64,000 nucleotides of DNA, taken from Torymus aiolomorphi. Lineage: Eukaryota > Arthropoda > Insecta > Hymenoptera > Torymidae. Under the pieces are notes generated by a model, which was not told where the DNA came from, ran no database searches, and saw nothing but the letters and a program-made list of their open reading frames with translations. Below are positions 1 through 10,800 of this stretch, piece by piece (position 1 is the first letter of the stretch; the number at the start of each line of letters is the position of its first letter). The stretch lies in contig CM070874.1 of the NCBI GenBank assembly GCA_036365515.1, positions 114,125,235 to 114,189,234 on the forward strand, in the 5' to 3' direction. The translations under genes and the position numbers were made by a program.

Positions 1-96
1 TTCACTGTTAATGCTGCAAAAAAATATACCCAAACCTTTAGTATGTTAAAACATCCACAAATTATGCAAAATATACAATAATCAAGTTGAATGGTT

Positions 97-927
97 CCCT
101 AGTGGAAATTGAATTTGCTCAAAATAGTTTAAAACAATTCGTCACTGTTCAAATCTGTTTAAAATTGTTTAAAACTGTTCAAAACCGTTTAAAACGGTTT
201 ATTAGTGTGAATTTTTGGACGTTTATAACAGTTCTAAACAGTTATGAACAATTTTAAACAGTTTTGAACACTTTTGAACTTTTTTAAACATTTACGAACA
301 ATTTAAAACTGTTTTGAACTTTTGTATTAAAATACTATTAATTAATAAGAATTTATTTAAAGCAGTTTAAAATAATTTTGAACAGTTATGAACTGTTTTA
401 AACAGTTTTAAATGGTTTTGAACATTTATGAATGGTTTCAAACAATTTTGAACAGTTTTAATCCATTCTGAACTTTCGTTTGAACAATATGAATTTATTT
501 AGACTAGTTTTGAACAGTTTTGAACAGTTATTAATGTCGCCGTCGACGCAGATATGACGAAAAGTCGCTTCCTTACTGGAAATTTAATTTGCTCAAAACT
601 GCTGTAAACTGTTCAAAACTGTTTTAAACTATTTCAAATAATTTTCTGATGATCAGTACATTTTCAATACAATAATTCTGAATTGTTTAAAACTGTTTAA
701 AATTGTTCATAACTATTTAAGACTGTTTTAAACTGATCAAATAAATGTCTGATCAGTACATTTTCAATACAAAAATTCAAAATTGTTCAAAACTGTTCAA
801 AATTGTTCATAACTGTTTAGAACTGTTTTAAACGTCCAAAAATTCACACTAATAAACAGTTTTAAACAGATTTGAACAGTTACGAATTGTTTTAAACCGT
901 TTTGCCCAAATTAAATTTCCACTAGGG
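97..927. mobile_element. Foldback element 1, CCCTAGTGG termini
   Basis: The left end CCCTAGTGGAAATT is repeated in inverse orientation at the right end (AATTTCCACTAGGG), and the match continues inward through AATTTG.(C/G)CAAAA. The flanking dinucleotides are TT on both sides. The interior is almost entirely a degenerate short repeat (AACTGTT/CAAAACTG units) that switches orientation, so the element could fold on itself. An internal copy of the terminus (ACTGGAAATTTAATTTGCTC, about 575-595) suggests two fused or nested units. No ORF is present, so it is non-autonomous. Confidence 0.7.
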
Positions 928-1166
928 TTGATTGAAAATAAATTTATTACCTGAATATCATACCTGTATGTAACATTATTTTGTTAGCGATACTCATCCT
1001 TTTTATATGGTAAAACTAAATGTTACATATATTATGATGCTTATTATCATTTAAAACAAAATAATTTCTTGATGTAGAACTCTACAATATTCTTAAGGGA
1101 TAATATAATATTTTAACAAATAAATACAAAAGTATTTTTTTCATAAACTGTTAATTTTGATGCATA

Positions 1167-1777
1167 CCCTAGCGGAAATATTTTTGTTCAAAAATGTTAA
1201 AAACTGTTGGGAAGAGTTATGAACTGTTTAAAAATGTTACAGAATGTAGGATTTTGGACGTTATTAATCGTTTGTAACTGTTTGTAACATTTTTTAACAG
1301 ATTTTAACAGTTTCTAAGAATTATTAAATTACTTAATAACTTTTAAATATTTATTAATCGTTATTATTAACATAATAATAATTAATTATTAATATAATTA
1401 AACACTCCTTCGGCTTAATTCTTCTGCATTGTTTGACTGTTACTTGCCTTCGGAGTGCTCCCGCGCTCCTTGATTCTCATGATTATAATAATGAGACTAT
1501 TAAATAATTATTAATTATTAATAATAATAATAATAATATTTTATTAATTCTTAATTTTCCTGAAATATGTCAAATTTAAAATTATTTGAAACTGTTTGAA
1601 AGTGTTTAAAACTCTTAGAAACTGTTTGAAACTGTTACAAAGTATTATAATTAGAAAAAATGTGTCCAAAATCATACATTTTGTAACATTTATAAACAGT
1701 TTTAAAGAGTTCTAAGTAGTTTTAAATAATTTTTAACAGTTATTAACTGTTATTAACATTTATAATTTACGATAGGG
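1167..1777. mobile_element. Foldback element 2, CCCTAGCGG / CGATAGGG termini
   Basis: The termini CCCTAGCGGAAAT and ATTTACGATAGGG form an imperfect inverted pair, flanked on both sides by TA (1165-1166 and 1778-1779). The arms consist of the same degenerate AAACTGTTT-like repeat as elements 1 and 3. The centre (about 1400-1490) is an unrelated, more GC-rich stretch followed by AT-rich TTATTAATAA runs. No coding capacity is seen. Confidence 0.65.
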
Positions 1778-1833
1778 TACTTTCAGAGTATGCTTAAATT
1801 ACATATTTAATAATTTATCAGGACGAATAGCTA

Positions 1834-2527
1834 CCCTAGTGGAAAAGTGGAAATATTATTTCTTAAAAACTGGTTAAATCTGTTCAAAACTGTTTAAAAT
1901 TGTTCAAAAGTACTTATTTTTGGACGTTTAAAACAGTTTTAAACAGTTTTGAACAGTTTTGAACAGATTTAAACAGTTTTTAACAGTTTTAAATAGTTTT
2001 TAATTTTTGTATGAATATAGTATTAATCAACAAGAATTTTTTTAGAGCAGTTTAAATTGAACAGTTATGAACAATTTTAAACAGTTTTGAACGGTTTTAA
2101 ACAGTTTTAAACAGTTTTGAACAGTTTTAAATGGTATTTAACAGTTTTGAACAATTGAAATTCTTAATTATTAATACAATTAATACTATTTTAAAACAAA
2201 AGTTCAAAACTGTTTAATACTATTCAAAATTGTTCAATACGTTTAAAACTGTTTAAAACCTTTCATAACTGTTCAAAACTGTTTTAAACTGTTCCAAACA
2301 AATTCTTATTGATTAATACTGTTTTCACACAAATGTTCAAAACTGTTCAAAACTGTTTAAAACTGTTGAAAATTGTTTAGATCTGTTCATAACTGTTCAA
2401 AACTATTTTAAATGTCCAAAAATACGTACTTTTGAACAGTTTTAAACAGTTTTAAACAGACTTGAACAGTTATGAATAGTTTTAAACAGTTTTAAATGGT
2501 TATGAACAAATAATATTTCCACTAGGG
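1834..2527. mobile_element. Foldback element 3, CCCTAGTGG termini
   Basis: CCCTAGTGGAAA at the left end and its exact inverse TTTCCACTAGGG at the right end are flanked by TA (1832-1833 and 2528-2529). The left arm carries an extra GTGGAAA duplication next to the terminus. The left and right arms contain the same AAACTGTTC unit in opposite orientation. Non-autonomous, no ORF. Confidence 0.72.
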
Positions 2528-2529
2528 TA

Positions 2530-3071
2530 GGTATCGACATAATAATAATACGTACGCGGCATAGCTCTGATAAGAAATTTATATTTTATTCATAAATAAC
2601 TAAGCAGTATTTATCTTGGTATTAGAATATACATCATAAAACTGTTTGTCACCTAATTTATGCATACATGATAATAGATTACCCGGTTGACATGGTCTGA
2701 TAAAAACTAATACAAATTTACAGAGTCGGGTGCAAAAACTGCATATGTTATTAGATTTCTGCACACTATTTATCTGGGTTTAGACCTATTCAACCAGGTA
2801 ATTATCAGATGTAATTTTAAGCAGGTATGAAATGTGTATTAGTTTTTATCTAATATTCAGAAAATTAAAAATGAATGTAATTTATAATTGATAATTACAA
2901 TAAGGCTTATTATAGAAGTCTAATATTATTGAAAAAAGATGTTTTATGTTCTATTCGATGTTCTAACAAAATTAAGTGATTTGATGGATTACAAAGATGT
3001 AATAATATTGAATAATATTAAGTCTCTAAATCAACCATATTATCAAAAATGCTAATTATTGATTTTTCATG

Positions 3072-3142
<71 letters not shown>

Positions 3143-3429
3143 CGCAAACACACGCACACGCACTCGCGCACACACGAAATTAAATGTTGCTGAGGACTTG
3201 GTATTTTCATTTATATGTAATAAGATTTTGTAACTGAAATGCTATACGTTCTAGGTGATTTTATAAAAAAATTATTGATTTTCATGAAATGACCAAGAAA
3301 AATGGTTTTCTCTTCAAAAGAGTCTTTGTTAAAAAATAAATTTTCTAAAATTTTTGTCTCTATAGTTCACCTGGTTAAGTACCCTACTTGACCGAAATAC
3401 CAATAAAAAGATGACGATTCGCACTTTCA
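2530..3429. other. AT-rich intergenic DNA with a CA microsatellite
   Basis: No gene is seen. The only clear structure is a dinucleotide (AC)n tract with interruptions at about 3076-3175. Confidence 0.6.
3076..3175. repeat. (AC)n microsatellite
   Basis: Uninterrupted AC units for about 60 bp, then degenerating to ACGC/ACGCAA variants. Confidence 0.95.
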
Positions 3430-3863
3430 GGGGCCTTTCTACATATGAGGCGTTTCGCCTCAACTCTCCCAGCGCGGCGCGCTAGCGTCAAATCATGCTA
3501 TTTTCAAGTCGTGTTTACGATATCAATATGCATTTCAAAAAATTATGTGATAAGCGTTTCCGACGTATTTTTTCCTCAGCTTTCCAATGGCGTAGGTGGT
3601 TTTTCCGAAATTTTCCATTTTCCCCCCCAACAAGTATAAAACATACTATATCTCGAAAAGTATATTTTTAATATTTTTTTTACCCCTTAGATCGAAAGCT
3701 GAGCATTTTTTACGTCGGAAAGGATTTTTTTCAGAATTTGCTCGAATGTTTTCTTAGAGAAACAGAACGCGAAAGAGCAGACGCAGCGTCTCCTTCGCGC
3801 GCGGTTTTCGGCGCGCTGTACACCGCGTGGACTAGATGCATTTCGCTCTCTAACAACCACTTA
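3430..3863 (+). repeat. Left terminal inverted repeat of the 4.2-kb transposon
   Basis: Its reverse complement is found at 7080-7500 with high identity over the whole length, including the GAGGCGTTTCGCCTC palindrome near the end and the motif AGACGCAGCGTCTCCTTCG near the inner end. ORFs called in this arm on either strand are products of the repeat rather than genes. Confidence 0.85.
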
Positions 3864-3991
3864 AAATTTTGATTTCCTTAATAATAGCAACAATAAACTA
3901 GTATTTATATTAATAATTCTTTTTTTTAAAGTAGATAATTTTATTTTGTTTTGTTTTACGGGTTTTTTAGGGAAGATTTGATATTCTGAAC

Positions 3992-5766
3992 TCATTGACG
4001 TTTTTTTAGTATTAATGTTGTTTTATTCATTGGAATAACGGCATGGTACTGTAAAGTTCCCGGTATAGATTTAATTTTACTTAACCTTGATTTTAGTTTC
4101 AAAACGGCTTTTTCATAGGTCTCTTTAGTGCTGTAAAAAACTTTAGTTTCTTTGCAATTACATAAAGCCCAATTGTAAAGGTCTTCTGGTGTTAAAATAT
4201 GATTACTCGAAGAGAGTTGAAGACTTGCTCTTTTCGCCCCTCTTTTCAAATTTGCGCCTATACCATCGCACGCACCTTTACCGTGCGCTGTTGCATGAAA
4301 ATGCCATTCAGCAGGAACTCCAAAATCTTTTTGATGAAACAGAAGATTTTGGAAGGTAGATTTGTTCTTAAAATGCTGACCTGCTCCATCAGTTAAGTAA
4401 TAAATTTTCTTGACTATGAAATTACTTTTTAAATACGATATTATAATTTTTTGATATTCATAAACAGCAACAGTATCGTGATTTAGATTATCAGAAATTA
4501 TAGTAATGCTTATATGTTTAAGATCTTGATTTTCGTTATAATATACCACTGTTGTAAAAACTGTTGCTTGATTATTGTTCCAGTGGAACGATTGTGTTGA
4601 ATTTTGCACTATAAACGCATAGTTTTCTGCAAAATCACAACAAACAAGGAATTCTCCTTTTTGAAGGTTTTTTTCAAATCGCTTAAGAAAAGATATTGTT
4701 CTCTTGCAAAGAAGTCATGAGTTTTAAATTTTATTAATTTTTCTCCCAGTATGTTCATGAATTCATAAACATTTACAGTTGTAGATACTATTGTGCAACG
4801 ATCTGTCTGAAGCCATGACTCATACTGTATTTGAAAAATATCATTTCTCTCAAAACATTCAAGCAAATGTTTCCGTAATACAGGCATATTGGGGCAATCT
4901 AAACAGTCTCCCAAGTAACATTTCGAACTAGCATTACTACATACGATTGCTTGGATGCAATCGTGGTAGTTTTTAAGAAATAGTCGAGTACCTTCAGTTA
5001 AACTCTGTAAATTAATAGCATTTAACATCAGCTTGATATTTTCGTGGTGTACACATACGCATACATTATGCGTACCACTGCTTCCCGCTAGAACACAATG
5101 CGGCGGCCTCAATTGAGTAAATTTAGTGAAGCCAATATTAACAGATTCATGCTCTTTTTTAAATAAACAATAAATTTCACGTAAATTACCAAGTAGTAAC
5201 CTTTTCTGTACATGTTCTCTTTTACCATTATCCTGCTTAACAGATATACAATCTTTTAATCCGGGCATTACACGACTAATATCGTCCCTCTCATAAAAAC
5301 GTTTAACTGAATCTACACTTTCAACTGGAAATATTTTGCCCCTTTTCTTTTCAGGTTTTGAAAAAATTCCACTTTCAGTTACTAACTTTTTCGCTTCTCG
5401 AGCTTCCCACTCAGTACAACCGAACTCTCTGATTAAGTCTCTGCGAGACCAAAAATCAGGAGCAAGCGTGAGTAGCTGAATTTTATCTTCCTTACCCGGT
5501 GATTCTAAAAATTTTTTTTTTAATTGGTTGAGAACTGCCACGCCTGCTTTATGATATTCATCAGTACATTCAATTTTAGCTTTTTTGGCATCGCATGAAG
5601 GTAAATCTAACTTATGTTTATAAAGTTGACGTTGACAGTTGGAACAAATTTTCGCGTTTTCTGGTACGAGGGGATACGCACTCCTAAATATTGAAGGAAA
5701 ATTCGACAAATTTTTACGCACAGAGTGATTAATTTTATTAAAAGGATTTATGCATTTCAGCTTCAA
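3992..5766 (-). pseudogene. Frameshifted DDE-type transposase of the 4.2-kb element
   Basis: Two overlapping minus-strand frames form one protein: 5766-4609 (385 codons) and a second frame ending at 3992. The first has an N-terminal cysteine cluster (CSNCQ, then CDAKKAKIEC) and the conserved-looking stretch VLAGSSGTHNVCVCVHHEN. The second frame is open upstream of 4609 and reads CDFAENY, then TDGAGQHFKNK and AEWHFHATAHGKGACDGIG. The spaced Asp, Asp and Glu resemble a DDE/RNase-H-fold catalytic core. The frames change by one base near 4640-4660, just before the first Asp, so the product is interrupted. I recognise the motif set from uncharacterised arthropod transposase-like proteins but cannot name the superfamily. 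Intact inverted repeats mean it could still be mobilised in trans. Confidence 0.75.
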
Positions 5767-7079
5767 AGCTGGATCTATTTCAGTAGCGAGAAAATAAATG
5801 CAATAAATAAACCAAAAATAAATTATGATTTAATCAGCAAACACACGAAGAACACAAATATAACGGAAACAGCGTTAAAATTCTTAAACAATTTCAAGGA
5901 TAACAAAGATCGAAAATTCATCAGACTTATATAATTGGATACAACAAATTACTCTCGGGCAAAAATTTTCTATACGCAAGCCACCTATCGGGTAAAAAGT
6001 AAGTGAGAAGCGTTGCGTCTGCTATTTCAAATTGATTGTAATGTTTTTGCTTCCTCAAAGAGGAAGCTTTGTAACGGTGAAAAAAATTTTCGAAAAAAAG
6101 TCTTCAAAAAGATGTTTTATGGTGGTATATGTGTATATTATTTGATTTTGATGATTTTTGATTTCGTGGATGTATGTATGTGTGTGTGCGTGTGTGTGTG
6201 TGTATATTTCAACTCTTAATATCTCCGAAACTAATCAACTGATTTTCGTCGGGTAAAGCTTATTCGCTTCGTCTTGCGGCAAAAGGAAAGTACCCTGATG
6301 GATTTGGGATTTTATTGATTTTCTTTTGTTTTATAACCAAAAAACGATTTTGAATTTTTAGTTTTTTTGATTTTTTCGTATCTTATAGTAATTATTACAT
6401 AAAATAATATACTTCTCTTAAAAGGTATTCAAATTACCTACATTTTCTTTTTTAAAATTTAAAATTTAAAATATCTTCACTCTGTCATTTGTTATTAATG
6501 AAAACTTTTTATATTTAAAAAATTAATATCTCAAAAAATAATTTATTTATCGACTTGAAATTTTAACTGTTACTTATTACACTTGTTGGTGGCAATATTG
6601 TGTTGCAATTTTAAGTGATTATCTATATGAATATATATTATACATTTATTTTCGAGAACTATCATTTTAATATTTTTATATAATGTAGTAAATTAAAATA
6701 TCAAAACGTATTAATAGTGCCATTTTTAGCCCCTTCTTTTATCTCTTTTTAATCTCAATTTTTTTTAAACTTGGTGGTCTGTCAAAGCTTTTTTAAAATA
6801 GGTACGTAATATACTATTTTGCAAGAAACTGGTATAAGACGCATCGGTTCAAAGTATTGTTGAAATTCTTTAGCATTCCTTTTTATGAAAAATGTATTTT
6901 CAGAATTTCAATTTTTAATTAGGAAACGATGAATTAGTTTGAGGAAGCTAAGTGCCAAAGAATTGGCAGCGGTTTTTTTTGCGAAATAACCTATGAAAAT
7001 GTCAATCGTGCATATAAGTGAAATTCGAAGTGCAAAAAGATATTCCATAAAGAATTAAAAATGATAAATAAAAATAATA

Positions 7080-7624
7080 AGGTTACTAGAGAGCGAAATA
7101 CATCTAGTCCACGCGCTGTACAGCGCGCCGCATACCGCGCACGAAGGAGACGCTGCGTCTGCTCTTTCGCGTTCTGTTTCTCTAAGGAAAACATTCGAGC
7201 AAATTTTGCAAAAATCCTTTCCGACGTAAAAAATGCTCAGCTTTCGATCTAGATGATAAAAAAAAATATTAAAAATATACTTTCCGAGATATAGTATGTT
7301 TTATACTTTTTGAGGGTGAAAATGGAAAATTTCGGAAAAACCACTTACACCATTGGAAAGCTGAGGAAAAAATACGTCGGAAACGCTTATCACATAATTT
7401 TTTGAAATTCATATTGATATCGTAAACACGACTTGAAAATAGCATGATTTGACGCTCGCGCGCCGCGCTGGGAGAGTTGAGGCGAAACGCCTCATATGTG
7501 TGTTCTGTGTGTTCTGTGTGTTCCCGACAAAGACAGATAGATCTGTTCCGTTTATGTAAGACAGAGACAGACATAGAGAGAAGTTGTCTAGAACGGACAG
7601 AACACACATATGTAGAAAGGGCCC
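7080..7624 (-). repeat. Right terminal inverted repeat of the 4.2-kb transposon
   Basis: Mirror copy of the left arm. Between about 7499 and 7607 it carries an extra segment rich in GTGTTCT and AGACAG motifs that the left arm lacks. The segment is bounded by ACATATG repeats, consistent with a microhomology deletion on the left side. Confidence 0.82.
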
Positions 7625-7879
7625 AGTAGGTATTTTCTTTTTTCTTATTCATCGATTTCTCTAATTCGCCAAAGTCCCCTCCAGTAGGTGAAAATAAGAA
7701 AATGTTTTGATGTTAGAGAACACTCTTTTTCAAATTTATTGAAATTCTACGATAGTCACACGTTTTTTACGTGTAAATATTTAATACTTAATCATACGGC
7801 ATTCAACCTTTAACCTACAAGTATCACTGAACCTCCAATCATCCGTTAACAATTCCCAACAACAATAGGCCTACTCACG

Positions 7880-10800
7880 ATGGTTATTTCCACGCCCAAG
7901 AAAGAACAGCCTCCAGGACCGCGACGCGGATTTTCGCAATTTCTGTCGCCTATTACGCCGCTGCCAAAATTAGCTTGCAATCTTCTAGTGTTGTCCGTGA
8001 AGGTTACGTTAGCGGTGGTTACTGCATCTTTTAGGCTAGTCGTGCCGCCGTGGAAGAAGAGCCTGCTGGGAGAGACAGTACTGGTAAGGGGTAAAAAGAC
8101 ACGATCGTTTGAGAAACCGTCGATGGTAGCGCGTGAATAATTTTAAAGAATCTGCGTCTTACGGCCTCAGACGTGCAAGTACGCGGAAACTAAAGTAGTT
8201 TATGTGAAAATTGTTTTTAGCAATTCACTTGAGAAATATAACCCATCCCTATCGAATATCCATGCAAATTATAACGCCAGCGGCGCTTACTTTCTATATT
8301 TTGTCGAGTATAGGTAATGTTTCTCAAAACTATTTCGTGTAAATTCTGTGGTTCTGTAAACAAAGTGAATTTCAAATGTTAATAAATTAATAACCTCTAA
8401 ATTAAACAGAATAGAACCTATTTGCTAAGAATTATATTATCGCAAATTAAAATTATAAAAGTTCAACTAATTCGTTTAAATGTCTTAATTTAAATGACTC
8501 CTTTATTTTTATAAATCGTTTTAAACCTTTTTATTCAACAACGTATTTAAAAGTATATCGAAAATTGAAATAATTCTATTTTCTGTAACGATTTAAAAGT
8601 TCAATTTTCATCTAATTCCATTATTACATATTTTTGTAATTCAATGCTTTCAAAATTTACTTTGATACGAAAAATTTTCACACACCTCTTTCCCCCTTCT
8701 AAAATAAATTTAACGAAAAAGCAATTTCAAACCTACGAAATCCCTCACAAAAACAGATCCATCAGACGGTTTGTCAGATCGCTTAATCTCCACCTCTGAT
8801 GACACTCCAGAAAACCCATTACCCAGCCAAAGAAAATTGTTTGACCAACCATTTCAATCCTTCTATTAAACCGATATCGGTCCGTCTATCTGACGAAAAC
8901 GACGATCATTATAATTATCTCCATCCCTCGTCCTCCAATGTATAGATCACGGGCGCGGGTCACGGGATCGGCCGCGAGCTCGCCTTGCAATTGGCAGCCC
9001 TCGGCTGCGTCGTCGTCTGCTGGGACACGGACGTCGAGGCGAATCGCTCGACGATGAGTGCTATTTCGAAGGACGGCGGTGAGGTGGGTATAGTATGAAA
9101 GTGCTCGTGAAATGGAATATTGCAGGCGGAATGAGCAATTGCAGTTCTGGAATTCGGAGATGGGAGGTGGTGTTGTGTAACAATGGCGAGATAATTGTTG
9201 GGTAGAGGACTGTTTCGGGTGTACATTTATTACTTTTAGAAGAACATCGCGTAATGAATATAAATTGTCTGATCTGATGGACAACTGTTTATTATATATT
9301 TTTACAAATCCAATTTACAAAATCGCTCGATATTCTTACTCCGCGCTAAACAAACACCTTCATTACCTATACGGAGAAAAATGGTTTAGGAAAAATTACT
9401 ATATTTATAAGTAACCTTGGGACAGACTCAAATTATCATAAAATTTACTACAATTTATAGTAAAAACTTCTATATTTTGAGTAATTTTTACTATGTATAT
9501 AGCAATTTTTACTATAAATTGTAGTAAATTTTATGATAATTCGAGTCTGTCCCAAAGTTCCTATAGAATTTAGTAATTTCTTTTACATTTGTAGTAAATT
9601 TTCCTACAACATTTCTCTCAGTGTAAAAATTGTCTAAGTTCTCATATCTACGACCAACGAACCCGTTCTATTTTCACACCATTACATAAACATCTATACT
9701 AATCATTTTATTGCGCCAACATCCTTAACAAACAGCTGAAAAACAAACCCCATTTACATAAGGCTCTCTGTCTCTATCTCACCAATACTACTAATCATTA
9801 TTGCACCCATAAACCTCAATCGCGCCGCTACATTTTACGACTTACAAACCCGACCACTTCCCATTTTTACAACCTGCGTCCAATAAAACCCGTAAACGTA
9901 ACTTATCTTCGAAGCCCCGAAAATACGACACGTACCGCTATATATTACTGTATCTTATTTCCATCTCGCGCACGCGCGTAGGTCCACGGCTTCGTTGTGG
10001 ATGTGTCGAAGCGGCTGGAGGTGCGGCAAGCCGCGCGGTTGATGCGCAAGGCGGGAATACCGGACGTCAGCCTGCTGATCAACAACGCGGCGGTGCTGAT
10101 GCACCGGCCGTTCCTCGAGCACGCCGACGAGGACATCGAGAGAGTGTTCGACGTCAACGTGCTGGCGCAGTTTTGGGTACGGAGATGGTTGTGATTGCGT
10201 GCAGAATTTCAATTGAGGATAGAATTAGTAGCTCGGTTGCTTATAGAATGCGATGTTAATTGTTAATATTTAGGTTTTGGAAAGTATAGTGTTATTTAAG
10301 GAAAATAATTCTTTGTGTTTTAAAATGATCGATAGTGCTTTTTTTAAAAATGGAGTATTGTTTGTTTGTTTACTTTATATAGATTTAAAATTACATATTT
10401 AATAGAACAAACAGGATAAAATAAGAGAAGACAATTTTGTATCACATACATATTTATCATTGCTTTGATATACTTTTGCTGTCGACCGCAGTAACAACGG
10501 CTTTTTTAGAACCTGTATTTAAATAGCATTGAATTATCTTTCGTTTGGAGGATAATAGTTTAGAACGGATATGTTTGTCTCTTCAAAAACAAAAGAAATT
10601 ACTCTACTGTTCTTATAGACGGTTAAAAAGTTTGTGTAAAATATTTTGTGTAAAATTTTACACAAAATTCGTATAATCTATGTAGTTCATTTACTTAAAT
10701 AATTGTGTAAAATAGGGATATTCATTTTACACATATTTTGTGTAAAATAGGGATACGATTTTTAAGAGTGTACATTTTCATCTCATTCGCACATAAAAAA

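Larger units (their letters stand above)
3430..7624 (-). mobile_element. 4.2-kb DNA transposon with long terminal inverted repeats
   Basis: The outer ends GGGGCCTTTCTACATATG (left) and GGGCCCTTTCTACATATG (right, reversed) match with one substitution. They lead into inverted repeats of about 430 bp, 3430-3863 against 7080-7624. The right copy has about 110 bp extra between two ACATATG motifs; the left copy looks deleted between them. The interior encodes a two-part transposase-like protein on the minus strand (3992-5766) and about 1.3 kb of non-coding DNA. I see no convincing target duplication and cannot assign a superfamily with certainty. Confidence 0.8.

Noticed and set aside
3445..3639. 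Short ORFs in the arms of the 4.2-kb transposon (also 6991-7652)
   Set aside because: The same translations appear on opposite strands of both arms; they come from the inverted repeat and have no domain.
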